In this document: piece by piece, positions 1 to 9,679 of the stretch
How the letters are laid out: each line of letters begins with the position of its first letter
How positions within the stretch are numbered: position 1 is the first letter of the stretch
Source of the DNA: Marinactinospora thermotolerans DSM 45154
GTDB lineage: Bacteria; Actinomycetota; Actinomycetes; Streptosporangiales; Streptosporangiaceae
DNA: 64,000 nt
Reading direction: 5' to 3'
NCBI RefSeq assembly: GCF_900167435.1
Contig: NZ_FUWS01000010.1
Coordinates: 62,001-126,000 of the forward strand
Position numbers and translations under genes: made by a program
The notes under the pieces: generated by a model
What the model was told of the DNA's origin: nothing
Seen by the model: the letters and a program-made list of their open reading frames with translations, nothing else
Databases searched by the model: none

Positions 1-145
1 GCCCCACGGCGGTGGACGCCGGCCACCGGCACCCGCCCCGGGCGGGCGGAGGCGAGGAGGGGCACGGCGAGCGCGTCGGCCCCGTGGTCGGGCACGCCGC
101 GCGGAGACCGCGGTCGCCGTCGAGGACCGGCGCGGGACCACTCAT
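1..145. other. window edge, no assignable gene
   Basis: This edge piece lies downstream of the minus-strand HIT gene. On the minus strand an ATG at 145 opens a frame that runs off the window, and an internal GTG opens another, but neither translation resembles a family I recognise. In Mycobacterium tuberculosis the HIT gene is followed by pgsA; nothing like the start of PgsA is visible here. Treat as unassigned. Confidence 0.2.
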
Positions 146-169
146 CGCTTGCCTCCGGGCTCGGGCTCG

Positions 170-733
170 TCAGGGCTGGGGCCAGTGTTCGGCGAGGAGC
201 TCCCGCGTCTGCCCCAGCATCTGCGGAAGCACCTTGGTCCGTCCGACCACCGGCATGAAGTTGGTGTCGCCTCCCCAACGGGGGACGATGTGCTGGTGCA
301 GGTGCGCGGCGATGCCCGCGCCGGCGACCGCGCCGAGGTTCATCCCCACGTTGAAGCCCTGTGCCCCGAAGGCGGAGCGCAACGCGGTGATGGCGGACTG
401 GGTGAGCGAGGCGATCTCGATGGTCTCGCCCTCGTCGAGCTCGGCGTAGTCGGCGACGTGCCGGTAGGGGCAGACCATCAGATGGCCGCTGTTGTAGGGG
501 TAGAGGTTGAGCACGGCGAAGGCGTTCTTGCCGCGGGCCACGACGAGCCCCTCATCGTCGGGGAGCGACGGGACCCGGCAGAACGGACAGCCGTCCTCCG
601 GCGCCGATCCGGTGGGCTTGTTCTCGCCCTTGATGTAGGCCATGCGATGCGGTGTCCAGAGCCGTTCGAAGCCGTCGGCGTCGCCGGCACCGTCGTGGTC
701 CCCCCACTCGTCAGTGCTCATAAGGGCCAGCAT
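170..733 (-). CDS. HIT-family Ap4A phosphorylase-like protein
   Basis: 187-residue HIT-superfamily nucleotide hydrolase/transferase. The histidine triad HLHQHIV lies near residue 139 and is followed by PRWGG. The block LYPYNSGHLMV and the start LWTPHRMAY match my recollection of M. tuberculosis Rv2613c, a diadenosine tetraphosphate phosphorylase, so the likely role is phosphorolysis of Ap4A in the cytoplasm. ATG 733 is chosen because a GGAAG sits 5 bases upstream; ATG 721 (MSTDE) is the alternative, and upstream ATG 814 has no support. In mycobacteria this gene directly follows thrS; here terC, a DUF885 gene and a cyclase gene separate them. The family is secure; the exact substrate is inferred. 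Confidence 0.88.
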   Translation of the reverse strand: MLALMSTDEWGDHDGAGDADGFERLWTPHRMAYIKGENKPTGSAPEDGCPFCRVPSLPDDEGLVVARGKNAFAVLNLYPYNSGHLMVCPYRHVADYAELDEGETIEIASLTQSAITALRSAFGAQGFNVGMNLGAVAGAGIAAHLHQHIVPRWGGDTNFMPVVGRTKVLPQMLGQTRELLAEHWPQP

Positions 734-795
734 ATTGACTTCCGCCGCCCGCCCGCAGGCAGGGCGACCGCGGAAGTCCTCTCGCCCGGAACGGG

Positions 796-830
796 GCCGG
801 GCCGCCCCGCGCAACGCGGAACGGCCCGGC
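796..830 (-). terminator. hairpin terminator downstream of terC
   Basis: A perfect 9-bp inverted repeat (796-804 with 822-830) with further pairing inside lies just past the terC stop and before the HIT gene. It has no U-tract, as is common for actinobacterial terminators. Confidence 0.5.
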
Positions 831-846
831 GCCGACGTGTCGGCCG

Positions 847-1722
847 TCAGGCGGAACCGCCCGAGGTCGGCTCCGTCCGCCCGGTCGTGCTCTCCTCTTC
901 GGCCTCGCGCGGCGCCACGGCGTCGGCCGCCGCGACCGCGCCGGCGTCACCCGTGGCGGGCGTCTCGGCGTAGCGGCTGGCCAGCTTGACCGGGCTGGCC
1001 TGCGCACCGCTCCGCTTACGACGGCGGCGGGCCGCCAGCAGGTTGAGGATCTCCACGAACAGCGAGAAGCCCATCGCGGTGTAGATGAAGCCCTTCTCGA
1101 TGTGGAAGCCGAAGCCCTCGGCGACCAGGCTCATGCCGATGAGCAGAAGGAAGGCCAGGGCCAGCATCTTCACGGTCGGGTGGTCGTGCACGAACTTGGA
1201 CAGCGGGTTCGCCGAGACCAGCATCACGATGACCGCGATGACGACGGCGGCGACCATGACCCAGATCCCCGCGCCCTCGGGGTCGATCATGCCGACCGCG
1301 GTGATGACCGAGTCCAGCGAGAAGACCAGGTCCAGCGCCACGATCTGGGTGACCACCATGCCGAAGGCGGCCCCCACCTTGGACCCCTTGTGGTCCTCCT
1401 CGCCCTCCAGACTCTCGTGGATCTCGTAGGTGCCCTTGGCGAGGAGGAAGAAGCCGCCGACCAGCAGGATCAGCGACTGACCGCTGAACTCCATGTCACC
1501 GATCGAGAACAGCGGTTCGGTGAGCTGGATGATCCAGCTGATGGAGCCCAGCAGGGCCAGGCGGGTGATGAGGGCGAGCCCGATGCCGAGTTTGCGGGCC
1601 TTGTCGCGCTGGTGTTCGGGCAGTTTGCTCGACAGGATCGAGATGAAGACGAGGTTGTCGATCCCGAGCACGATCTCCAGCAGCGTCAGCGTGAAGAATC
1701 CGACTATCAGGTCCGTGGGCAT
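847..1722 (-). CDS. TerC family integral membrane protein
   Basis: 291 residues with about seven hydrophobic segments. The N-terminal block TLLEIVLGIDNLVFIS and the later LDLVFSLDSVITAVGM carry the paired acidic membrane motifs of the TerC/Alx family, whose members are linked to tellurite resistance and manganese export or metal loading of secreted proteins. A basic linker near residue 232 leads to a Pro/Ala/Glu-rich disordered tail. Starts at ATG 1722 immediately before the first membrane segment. Monocistronic, followed by a hairpin. The family is certain; the transported metal cannot be read from sequence. Confidence 0.9.
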   Translation of the reverse strand: MPTDLIVGFFTLTLLEIVLGIDNLVFISILSSKLPEHQRDKARKLGIGLALITRLALLGSISWIIQLTEPLFSIGDMEFSGQSLILLVGGFFLLAKGTYEIHESLEGEEDHKGSKVGAAFGMVVTQIVALDLVFSLDSVITAVGMIDPEGAGIWVMVAAVVIAVIVMLVSANPLSKFVHDHPTVKMLALAFLLLIGMSLVAEGFGFHIEKGFIYTAMGFSLFVEILNLLAARRRRKRSGAQASPVKLASRYAETPATGDAGAVAAADAVAPREAEEESTTGRTEPTSGGSA

Positions 1723-1822
1723 GGGGGGTCGTCAGCTCCGAGAGAGGGTACGGGCATGGCCCCAAGAATCTAGGAAGGCGTGGATAAGCGACGCATAAAG
1801 CGGCCCCGCCCGGTGCCCCTGG

Positions 1823-3517
1823 TCACACCCCGAGTAAGGCGCGCAGGTGCCGGGGCGAGGGGGAGCCGTGGGCGAGCATGGCGTCGTGGCGGCGGCGCGC
1901 GGAATCGGCGGGACGGGCCGCGGCGAGGTCCCGGGCGATCGCGGCGATCTCGCGGTGCCCCACATAGTAGGTGGCCAGCTGCGCGCTGGTGAGCAGGGCC
2001 CGCCGCCACTTGCCCGCGGCCTCGCCCTCCTCCTGGTGGCCACGTTGGGTCAGCAGTTCCATCGCCTCGGCCTCGGACAGGTCGTGGGCGTGGACGCGCA
2101 CGTCGATGATCGCGTTGAGCAGCGTCCGCAACCGCATCTTCAGGTGCGTCAGCCGCAACGGCAGGTCCGGCTCCTCCCCCCAACCGTTCTCCGCGATCAG
2201 GTCCTCGGCGTAGACCGCCCAGCCCTCGACGAAGGACCCGCTGCGCAGCGCCGTCCGGACCCGGGTGGCGCCCTGGTAGCGGGCCGCGTGGGCGAGCTGG
2301 AGAGCGTGGCCGGGAACCGCCTCGTGCACCATCAGGTTGCGCAGCATGTGGCTGTTGTACTCGCGGTGGAAGGAGGCCCGGCGCGCGGCCGGCCACTCCC
2401 CTGGCGGCGGGGCCACCGCGATGGTGGTCGGCTCCTCCCCCCGGGGCGCCAACGGCCCGGGCGGGTCGCAGTAGGCGACACAGACGCCCCGGCGCGGGCC
2501 GGGCATCGCGACGATGCGGATGGCGGTGTCGGGGACGGTGACGAGGTCCAGCTCGGCCGTCCGGGCCACAAGGTGCTCCAGCGCCTTCTCGCACATGGGG
2601 CGGACCGTGGCCTCCTCGGAGGCACTGCGCTCGGCGATCCGGTCCAGGACGCGGCGCACCTGTCCGGGGTGGCGGGGCCGCCCCTCGTACTCGGCCGCGA
2701 GCTCGGCGATCTCCTCCTCCGCCGCGAGCAGATCGCTCTCGGCCCGGGTGAGCAGCGTCTCGGGAGAGAGCTCGGAGTCGAGGGTGTACCAGAGCTGGGC
2801 GGCGTAGTCACGGGCGCCCAGGCGGGGGTCGGCGACCGCGGAGTCGAGGCGTTCCGCCAACCAGGCGGCGTGCGTGCTCAGGGCCTCACGAGCGGCGTCG
2901 CGGGCGGGAAGCACCCGTGAGGCCAGGGACGGCTCGTCGGCGAGCAGGGCGTCGACCCCGCCCGTGAGGAGCTCCGCCGTGGCACGGACCCGCGCGATCG
3001 CGGTCTCCACGTGCACCCTGGGCATGCCCGGCCCGGAGTCCAGCACGGAACGGGCGGTGGACAGGAAGTCGGGCACCGCGGCGCAGCGCGCGGCCAGCCT
3101 CTCCAGCCGGACCGCGGCCGGGGCGGACTCGCGTTCGATGAGCGGGGACAGTCCCTCGCCGGGCAGCTGTTCCAGCGGATCCCAGGTGTGGGGCCGTAGT
3201 TCGGTGGTCCGCCACAGGTCGCCGCTGACCCTCGTGCGCAGCAACTCCAGATCCACCCGGTCCTCGGGCGGCAGCAGCGTGTCGTCGATCTCGTCGAGCG
3301 CGCCGAGGGCGTCGGCCAGCGTGGCGGCCCGGCGCGCCCCGGCGTCCTCGGAGTGGTCGGTGAGCCGGTCGTCGAACCGGTCGTCACCGAGCTCGGTGGC
3401 CCACTCCGGGCGCTCCTCCAACAGGGCGTCGAGGATGCGGGAGGAGACCTCGCGGAACCGGTCGGTCATGGCGTTGGCACCGGGATCGGGCAGCCGGTGG
3501 TCTGGCGTTTCAGTCAT
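1823..3517 (-). CDS. DUF885 family metallopeptidase-like protein
   Basis: 564-residue soluble protein of the DUF885 family, which is related to zinc carboxypeptidases. The signature HEAVPGHALQL, an HExxxxH-type zinc site, is in the C-terminal third, preceded by YNSHMLRNLM; these segments mark the family. No signal peptide or membrane segment is visible. ATG 3517 (MTETPD) follows a GGAGG that is rather close; ATG 3562 has a GGGGAAG 8 bases upstream and is a real alternative that adds 15 residues. Transcribed alone, divergently from the cyclase gene. Peptide hydrolysis is an inference from the family; no substrate can be assigned. Confidence 0.85.
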   Translation of the reverse strand: MTETPDHRLPDPGANAMTDRFREVSSRILDALLEERPEWATELGDDRFDDRLTDHSEDAGARRAATLADALGALDEIDDTLLPPEDRVDLELLRTRVSGDLWRTTELRPHTWDPLEQLPGEGLSPLIERESAPAAVRLERLAARCAAVPDFLSTARSVLDSGPGMPRVHVETAIARVRATAELLTGGVDALLADEPSLASRVLPARDAAREALSTHAAWLAERLDSAVADPRLGARDYAAQLWYTLDSELSPETLLTRAESDLLAAEEEIAELAAEYEGRPRHPGQVRRVLDRIAERSASEEATVRPMCEKALEHLVARTAELDLVTVPDTAIRIVAMPGPRRGVCVAYCDPPGPLAPRGEEPTTIAVAPPPGEWPAARRASFHREYNSHMLRNLMVHEAVPGHALQLAHAARYQGATRVRTALRSGSFVEGWAVYAEDLIAENGWGEEPDLPLRLTHLKMRLRTLLNAIIDVRVHAHDLSEAEAMELLTQRGHQEEGEAAGKWRRALLTSAQLATYYVGHREIAAIARDLAAARPADSARRRHDAMLAHGSPSPRHLRALLGV

Positions 3518-3672
3518 CCCCTCCATCCTGCCCGTTCGCGTCGACGCGCGCACGTCCTCCATCGGCTTATCTTCCCCGGACGGCGGCGCGTCCCCTCCCC
3601 TGGGGGCTATCGTCGGCGAGGTGCCCCACGCGGACGGGGAGGGGCACCGGCCCCACCCGGATCGGAGTGCCC

Positions 3673-4341
3673 ATGCGCGTCACCCACGTCGTCGACCTGA
3701 GCCACCCCGTGGGGCCGCAGACCCAGGTCTATCCCGGGGATCCGGTCCCCTCCCTGACCCCGGTCGCCACCCTCGCCGACGACGGCTACAACCTCGCGCA
3801 CGTGTCGATGGGGACGCAGAGCGGAACACACGCCGACGCGCCCTTCCACTTCTTCGACGCGGGCGCGCGGATCGACGAACTCGCCCTGGACCTGTTCGTC
3901 GGCCCGGCCGTCGTCATCGACGTGTCCGGGCGCAGGGACCGCTCCAGCATCGACTGGGCCGACATCTCGGCGCAGGCGACGGGCGTGGGTCCGGGGAAGG
4001 TGGTGCTCCTGCGCACCGGCTGGGCCCGCCACTACGGGAAGCCCCGTTACTTCGACCATCCCTACCTGAGCGGCGAGGCCGCGGCCCGCCTGGTCGCGGC
4101 GGGCGTGCGCACGATCGGTATCGACGCCCCCAACCCGGACGAGACACCACGAGAGGGAACGGCCGGTGGTGACTGGCCGGTCCACCGCACCGTGCTGGGA
4201 GCCGGCGGGGTGCTGATCGAGAACCTGCGCGGCCTGGAGGAGATCGACTTCCCCGACCCCCTGTTCAGCGCGGTCCCCGTCCGGCTGGCGGGCGCGGACG
4301 GGGCTCCCGTGCGGGCCATGGCGATGCGGGTCCGCCCCTGA
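3673..4341 (+). CDS. cyclase family protein (kynurenine formamidase-like)
   Basis: 222 residues of the cyclase/KynB-type metal hydrolase family. The diagnostic metal-binding stretch SGTHADAPFHF is near residue 53, with the early DLSHPVGPQTQVYPGDP typical of the family. Members hydrolyse N-formylkynurenine or other amide and lactone substrates; no tryptophan-catabolism neighbour is present, so the substrate is open. ATG 3673 is chosen because GGAG ends 5 bases upstream; an in-frame GTG at 3667 overlaps that site. It converges on thrS, with a strong hairpin between the two. Confidence 0.85.
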   Translation: MRVTHVVDLSHPVGPQTQVYPGDPVPSLTPVATLADDGYNLAHVSMGTQSGTHADAPFHFFDAGARIDELALDLFVGPAVVIDVSGRRDRSSIDWADISAQATGVGPGKVVLLRTGWARHYGKPRYFDHPYLSGEAAARLVAAGVRTIGIDAPNPDETPREGTAGGDWPVHRTVLGAGGVLIENLRGLEEIDFPDPLFSAVPVRLAGADGAPVRAMAMRVRP

Positions 4342-4362
4342 ACGGGAAGACCCACCACGGAA

Positions 4363-4396
4363 ACGGGGCCGTGGCGGTTGTCCGCCACGGCCCCGT
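4363..4396. terminator. bidirectional terminator hairpin
   Basis: A perfect 15-bp GC-rich stem (4363-4377 with 4382-4396) and a 4-base loop sit between the convergent cyclase and thrS genes. It can serve both strands. Confidence 0.85.
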
Positions 4397-4414
4397 CATC
4401 GCGTCCCGGCCGCC

Positions 4415-6388
4415 TCAGCGGCGCTCGCGGACCGTCGCGACGATCTCGGCGACGGCCTCGTCGATCGGCACGCCGTTGTTCTGCGAACCGTCTCGGTAGC
4501 GGAACGACACCGCGGCCTTGCCGGCGTCCTCGTCGCCGGCCAGCAGCATGAACGGGACCTTCTGCTTCTGGGCGTTGCGGATCTTCTTCTGCATCCGGTC
4601 GTCGCTGGAGTCGATCTCGACCCTGATCCCCTCGGCGCGCAGCTTCTCGGCGACACGCTCCAGGTAGGGCACGTGCTCGTCGGTGATCGGGATGCCGACC
4701 ACCTGGACCGGTGCCAGCCAGGCGGGGAACGCGCCGGCGTAGTGCTCCAGCAGCACGGCGAAGAAGCGCTCGATCGAACCGAACAGGGCCCGGTGGATCA
4801 TGACGGGACGCTGCCGGGAACCATCGGAGGCCTGGTACTCCAGATCGAAGCGCTCAGGCAGGTTGAAATCGACCTGGATGGTCGACATCTGCCAGGTGCG
4901 GCCGATGGCGTCACGGGCCTGGACCGAGATCTTGGGCCCGTAGAACGCGGCGCCCCCCGGGTCCAGGACGAGTTCGAGCCCCTGCTTCTCGGCGGCCTCG
5001 CGCAGGATCTGGGTGGCCTCCTCCCAGATCTCGTCGGAGCCGATGGACTTCTCCGGGTCACGGGTGGACAGCTCCAGGTAGAAGTCGTCCAGACCGTAGT
5101 CGCGCAGCAGGTCCAGCACGAACGTCAGCAGCGAGTCGAGCTCGCCGGGCATCTGCTCGGGGGTGCAGTAGATGTGCGCGTCGTCCTGGGTGAAGCCACG
5201 GGCGCGGGTCAGGCCGTGGACCACCCCGGACTTCTCGTAGCGGTAGACCGTCCCGAACTCGAACAGCCGCAGCGGGAGCTCACGGTAGGAGCGGCCCCGG
5301 GACCCGAAGATCAGGTTGTGCATCGGGCAGTTCATGGGCTTGAGGTAGTAGTCCTGGCCCTCGTCCAACTGCATGGGGGGGTACATGCCATCGGCGTACC
5401 AGTCGAGGTGGCCGGACTTCTCGAACAGCCTGCCCTTGGTGGCGTGCGGCGTGTAGACGAACTCGTACCCCGCCTCTTCGTGGCGGCGCCGGGAGTAGTC
5501 CTCCATGGCCCTGCGGATCACACCCCCCTTGGGGTGGAAGACCGCCAGACCCGATCCGATCTCATCGGGGAAGGAGAACAGGTCGAGTTCCGCCCCCAGC
5601 CTGCGGTGGTCGCGCTTCTCGGCCTCCTCCAGGAAGGTGAGATAGGCCTTGAGCGCGTCCTTGCTCTCCCAGGCGGTGCCGTAGATGCGCTGGAGCTGGG
5701 GGTTCTTCTCGCTGCCCCGCCAGTAGGCGGCGGCCGAGCGCATGAGCTTGAACGCCGGGACCACCTTGGTGGTCGGCAGGTGCGGGCCGCGGCACAGGTC
5801 CTTCCAGCACAGTTCCCCCGTGCGCGGGTGCAGGTTGTCGTAGATGGTGAGCTCGCCGGCCCCGACCTCGACCCCGGCGCCCTCGGCGGCCTCGCTCGCG
5901 CCGCCCTTCAGGCCGATCAGCTCGAGCTTGTAGGGTTCGCCGGCCAGCTCCGTCCGGGCGGCCTCGTCGGTGACGGGCCGGCGCGCGAAGCGCTGTCCCT
6001 GCTTGACGATCTCCTGCATCTTCTTCTCGATGCGCTTGAGATCGTCGGGGGTGAAGGGCTCGGCGACGTCGAAGTCGTAGTAGAAGCCGTTCTCGATGGG
6101 CGGCCCGATCCCGAGCTTGGCCTCGGGGAACAGCTCCTGCACCGCCTGCGCCATGATGTGGGCGGTGGAGTGGCGCAGGATCGCGCGTCCCTCGTCGGAG
6201 TCGATGGTGATCGGCTCGACGACGTCCCCGTCGGCCAGTTCGTGGGCCAGGTCGCGGGGTTCGCCGTTGACGCGGGCCGCGATGACCGTGCGGCCGTCGG
6301 CTTCGAGTGCCTGGCCGGCGGTCGTCCCGGCCGCCACCGCACGCTCGGATCCGGCGAGGGTGATACGCAGCTCAGGCACGGCCGACAC
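4415..6388 (-). CDS. thrS: threonyl-tRNA synthetase
   Basis: 657-residue class II threonyl-tRNA ligase. Domains in order: N-terminal TGS domain (about 1-62), editing domain with HSTAH at residues 73-77, catalytic core with [14 protein letters not shown], the zinc/ATP-site block [10 protein letters not shown] and [10 protein letters not shown], then a C-terminal anticodon-binding domain containing [14 protein letters not shown]. Length matches bacterial ThrRS. The start is GTG 6388 (VSAVPELR), which has GGGAG five bases upstream; a longer frame to 6586 has no ribosome site. No T-box-like leader was recognised. Essential housekeeping enzyme. Confidence 0.97.
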   Translation of the reverse strand: MSAVPELRITLAGSERAVAAGTTAGQALEADGRTVIAARVNGEPRDLAHELADGDVVEPITIDSDEGRAILRHSTAHIMAQAVQELFPEAKLGIGPPIENGFYYDFDVAEPFTPDDLKRIEKKMQEIVKQGQRFARRPVTDEAARTELAGEPYKLELIGLKGGASEAAEGAGVEVGAGELTIYDNLHPRTGELCWKDLCRGPHLPTTKVVPAFKLMRSAAAYWRGSEKNPQLQRIYGTAWESKDALKAYLTFLEEAEKRDHRRLGAELDLFSFPDEIGSGLAVFHPKGGVIRRAMEDYSRRRHEEAGYEFVYTPHATKGRLFEKSGHLDWYADGMYPPMQLDEGQDYYLKPMNCPMHNLIFGSRGRSYRELPLRLFEFGTVYRYEKSGVVHGLTRARGFTQDDAHIYCTPEQMPGELDSLLTFVLDLLRDYGLDDFYLELSTRDPEKSIGSDEIWEEATQILREAAEKQGLELVLDPGGAAFYGPKISVQARDAIGRTWQMSTIQVDFNLPERFDLEYQASDGSRQRPVMIHRALFGSIERFFAVLLEHYAGAFPAWLAPVQVVGIPITDEHVPYLERVAEKLRAEGIRVEIDSSDDRMQKKIRNAQKQKVPFMLLAGDEDAGKAAVSFRYRDGSQNNGVPIDEAVAEIVATVRERR

Positions 6389-6627
6389 AGTGACTCCCAG
6401 AGGGTTGTAGCGAAACGAGGTCGGGAGGCGCCACGGGAGGGCCCGGGCGCCGAGGAGGCCGGGACGAACCGGTCCTCCGACCTCGATGCTAGCGGCAATC
6501 GCCGATCGGCTCGACTGCCCGCCATGGGCATCCCACCCGGTCACAGACCGGCTCCGCGAGCAAGGACGTGCGCCGGCCCCTCGCATGGGTATGCACAGCC
6601 TTACAGGGCCGGCACCGGGGGGACAAC

Positions 6628-7806
6628 GTGCGCATCGTCATCGTAGGGGGCGGGATCGGAGGGTTGACGCTCGCCGGGGCGCTGGCCCGCGGGGGCGTGC
6701 GCGCGGAGGTGCTGGAGCAGAGCCACACCTCCCGGTCGCCGGGAGCGGGGGTGCGGCTGTCCCCCAACGCCTCCCGTCCCCTGCTGCGGCTGGGACTGGG
6801 CGAACGGCTGGCGGCGGTCTCGGTGCGGCCCGAGCGTCGCGACCTTCTGTGCTGGGACAGCGGGGAGCGCATCGGGTCCACCCCGATGGGAGAGTTCTAC
6901 GAGCGGAGGTACGCGGCCCCCTACTACACCCTGTTGCGCAGTGACCTGCACGCGGCCGTCCGATCGCTGGTGCCGCGGGAACAGGCCCACCCCGGCCGCT
7001 ACGTGACCGACCTGCTGGAGAGCAGTGACGGTATCGCCCTACGCTGCTCCGACGGGCACGAGGTCTACGCGGACGTGGTGGTCGGCGCCGACGGCCTCCA
7101 CTCCGCCGTGCGCGGGGCGGTCCGGCCGGAGCGGCAGCACTTCGCCGGGATCAGCGTCCACCGAGGACTGGTCCCGGTCGAACGGTCACCGTTCGCCACG
7201 GGGGAGAGACGGGTCCGGGTGTGGCTGGGACCCGACCGGCACTTCACCTGTTACCCGGTGGACGCCGGGCGCCTGATCAGCTTCACCGCGATGACGCCGG
7301 CCCCCCGCACCCGACCGGGATCGTGGGGCACCCGGGACCGGATCGCCGATCTGCTCCGCGCGTTCGAGGGGTGGGATCCGCGGGTGCGCGCGCTCGTGTC
7401 GGCGAGCGATTGGATCGGTGTGTGGCCGCTCCAGGAGTACACGACGCTCGCCAGCTGGTGGCGCGGTCGGATCGCCCTGCTCGGCGACGCCGCCCATCCG
7501 ATGCCGCCCTTCCTGGCCCAGGGGACCAACCTGGCGGTGGAGGACGCCATCGTGCTGGCGGCCTGCCTGCGGGGGGCCGACGTCACCACGGTGCAGGACG
7601 CGCTGGCCCGCTACAGCGCGTTGCGCGAGGAACGGGTGCGCCGGGTGCGGGAGGGGTGTTGGGAACTGCTACGGCTGTTGTACCGTGACGATGGCGAGTC
7701 CCCCATCCTGCGGGCTGCGGCGGCGGCCTCGGCGGGGGCGGAGATCGCCGACCCCGACTGGTTGTACGGCCACGACGTGGACCGTGTGACCGCCGGCCTT
7801 CCCTGA
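6628..7806 (+). CDS. FAD-dependent monooxygenase
   Basis: 392 residues. The N-terminal Rossmann motif [13 protein letters not shown] binds FAD, and [16 protein letters not shown] near residue 290 is the second FAD motif of the p-hydroxybenzoate-hydroxylase (PHBH) fold. An aromatic hydroxylation or related oxygenation using NAD(P)H is expected, but the substrate cannot be told. GTG 6628 directly before the Rossmann strand is preferred because GGGGGG lies just upstream; ATG 6568 would add 20 residues unlike the family. Divergent from thrS; no pathway partner nearby. Confidence 0.88.
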   Translation: MRIVIVGGGIGGLTLAGALARGGVRAEVLEQSHTSRSPGAGVRLSPNASRPLLRLGLGERLAAVSVRPERRDLLCWDSGERIGSTPMGEFYERRYAAPYYTLLRSDLHAAVRSLVPREQAHPGRYVTDLLESSDGIALRCSDGHEVYADVVVGADGLHSAVRGAVRPERQHFAGISVHRGLVPVERSPFATGERRVRVWLGPDRHFTCYPVDAGRLISFTAMTPAPRTRPGSWGTRDRIADLLRAFEGWDPRVRALVSASDWIGVWPLQEYTTLASWWRGRIALLGDAAHPMPPFLAQGTNLAVEDAIVLAACLRGADVTTVQDALARYSALREERVRRVREGCWELLRLLYRDDGESPILRAAAAASAGAEIADPDWLYGHDVDRVTAGLP

Positions 7807-7909
7807 GATCACTCTTCACTAGTCGAGAGTCCGGTGACCGTCGCCCCTGGACACGCCGTGGCGTGATGAGCCCGAAACCAGGTCTTGATCCGGCCGATAT
7901 TGTGAGGTC

Positions 7910-8293
7910 ATGTCACCGAGCCCTTCAGTCGAGGCGAGCCGACCGGACCCGGCGGCATCGTCGCCGCGACGTGTGTCCCGCCGCTGGCGGCGTTTCCGTG
8001 TGCACATGCGGATCTGGCGTATCCGCATGCACTCCCATCCCGTCCTCCACTGGGCCTGGCGCACCCTGGTGGTCCTGGTGGGCGGTCTCATCCTGCTCGC
8101 GGGCATCGTCATGTGCCTCACCCCTGGACCGGGCGCGGCGGGGATCATCCTGGGCCTGGCGATCCTGGCGACCGAGTTCGCCTGGGCTCGGGGCCTGCTG
8201 CGGCGCGCCCGCGTGTGGGCCCACCGAGCCAAGGAGACCGCCATTGAGACCCAGCGGCGCAGGCGCGCGCGCAAGAGGCCGTCGGTGGGGTAA
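7910..8293 (+). CDS. TIGR02611-type PGPGW-like membrane protein
   Basis: 127-residue small membrane protein. An Arg-rich cytoplasmic N-terminus (to about residue 45) leads into two hydrophobic helices. The loop between them reads CLTPGPGAAGIILGLAIL, the PGPG signature of the TIGR02611 family. The tail is again strongly basic. Function in this family is not established. It starts at ATG 7910; the preceding FAD gene ends about 100 bases upstream. Confidence 0.8.
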   Translation: MSPSPSVEASRPDPAASSPRRVSRRWRRFRVHMRIWRIRMHSHPVLHWAWRTLVVLVGGLILLAGIVMCLTPGPGAAGIILGLAILATEFAWARGLLRRARVWAHRAKETAIETQRRRRARKRPSVG

Positions 8294-8539
8294 GGACCTC
8301 CACCGGGCTTCGAGAAACGGTCGGAACGAATTCCGGCGGGCTCACAGACCAGATGAACCGGCCACGGCCTCGCGGGCACGCCCCCATCCCGAGGCCGGCG
8401 CGGCTCCCCCTCCACCGCACGAGGCCGCGGACCTGAGCGGTTCCGCGCCCGCGGATGTCGCCACGGGCTCCCCGCTACGGAGAAGGGCCGGACAGCAGAG
8501 AGGCCGGCTCCGTGATTCGGAGCCGACCTCTCGTCGGGG

Positions 8540-8613
8540 TGGGCCATACTGGACTCGAACCAGTGACCTCTTCGGTGTGAACGAAGCGCTCTAGCCGACT
8601 GAGCTAATGGCCC
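8540..8613 (-). tRNA. tRNA-Val (CAC)
   Basis: A 74-nt cloverleaf. The acceptor arm pairs 8541-8547 with 8607-8613, with discriminator A at 8540. The anticodon loop TTCACAC gives anticodon CAC, reading GUG. The T arm GGTTCGAGTCC is canonical. CCA is not encoded. Confidence 0.95.
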
Positions 8614-9053
8614 GGGTTTTTCGCCGCCCCTCGGGGCGAACAAGAAAGACTCTAGCGCATCTGGAGGGGTGCCGAGGCCCCCACGTGCCCCTCGACGGCG
8701 ATCGGGTACGTGATCGACGTCTCACCACAGGTTCGTCCAGGTCACCTCAACGGAACGCAAAACGCGAGATTCCCTCATACAAGGGAGATGCAGAGACCAG
8801 GACCGGCCGGCGTGGCCGCCCCCACGCCACTCCGGGTGACGCGGGCCACAGATCATCCGGAAATTCCTAGTTTCCGCAGCTCATTAAATTGACGAAGGGT
8901 CGGGAAAGACTTGGCGGGATGCCACCCCACGACCCCAGACGAAGAAGTTTCCCGGTTGCGCGTCACTAGTCATCGACCGGCCGTGTCGGGTACGGATGCG
9001 ACGGCAACCAACCCGCAAAGTCGCGGGGCCGGACGAGAAAAGGTTTGGCGAAC
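8614..9053. other. intergenic region upstream of ssgB
   Basis: No coding frame with family resemblance is seen on either strand. The stretch 8860-8960 is noticeably richer in A/T than its surroundings and includes a small CGGAAA/TTTCCG inverted repeat at about 8859-8877. It probably holds the ssgB promoter, but I cannot assign -35/-10 elements with confidence. Confidence 0.4.
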
Positions 9054-9470
9054 ATGAACAGTAGCGGCACCACTGCCACCGCCGAGCTGGGTCTCCGGCT
9101 CGTCGTCCCCGACCGCGCCGCGGTCCCTCTGGTCGCCCGGCTCGATTACACCGCCGAGGACCCCTACGCCATCAAGGTGGCCTTCCACGTCGGCGAAGAC
9201 GAGCCGGTCGAGTGGATCTTCGCCCGCGAGCTGCTGACCGTGGGCATCGTGCGCCCCGTCGGCGAGGGGGACGTCCGGGTGTGGCCGGCCAAGGGTGACG
9301 GCGAGCGGGCGATCAACATCGCCCTGTCCTCCCCGTTCGGCAACGCCGAGTTCAACGCGCCGATCTCGCCGCTGGCGGAGTTCCTGCACCGCACCTACGA
9401 GATCGTTCCGGCCGGCCAGGAGGCGGACTTCGTGGACCTCGACGCCGAGATCGCCCAGCACCTTTCCTGA
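9054..9470 (+). CDS. ssgB: SsgB-like sporulation/cell division regulator
   Basis: 138-residue SsgA-like protein. ELGLRLVVPD, DPYAIKVAFH, VEWIFARELL, GDVRVWPAKG and NIALSSPFGNAEF line up with Streptomyces SsgB as I remember it, including the short N-terminus. SsgB-type proteins help place FtsZ at sporulation septa, so this gene implies a spore-forming mycelial actinomycete. ATG 9054 is preferred; an in-frame TTG at 9045 is the alternative. Monocistronic, with a strong terminator downstream. Which SsgA-like paralogue it is, strictly, needs a tree. Confidence 0.88.
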   Translation: MNSSGTTATAELGLRLVVPDRAAVPLVARLDYTAEDPYAIKVAFHVGEDEPVEWIFARELLTVGIVRPVGEGDVRVWPAKGDGERAINIALSSPFGNAEFNAPISPLAEFLHRTYEIVPAGQEADFVDLDAEIAQHLS

Positions 9471-9617
9471 GGCGCCCGAACGGAAGCGCCCCTCCCGGAC
9501 CTCTCGCCCGGTTCCGTACCGCCACACGCCCAAAAGCGGGACATAAGCCCGCAGTTCTGTCTGATGGTTTACCCGGCCAGATGACCGGCAAACCGCCTCG
9601 AACGTCTTACTTTCCCC

Positions 9618-9653
9618 GGGAATGCCGCGGCCCCTGCGAGCCGCGGCATTCCC
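9618..9653. terminator. bidirectional terminator between ssgB and aminotransferase
   Basis: A perfect 14-bp stem (9618-9631 with 9640-9653) and an 8-base loop lie between the two convergent genes. Confidence 0.85.
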
Positions 9654-9679
9654 GTCTTCCCGTCACATCGGGCGACGTC

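Noticed and set aside
4673-6646. Open frame of 657 codons opposite thrS
   Set aside because: Low-complexity translation and complete overlap with a certain housekeeping gene.
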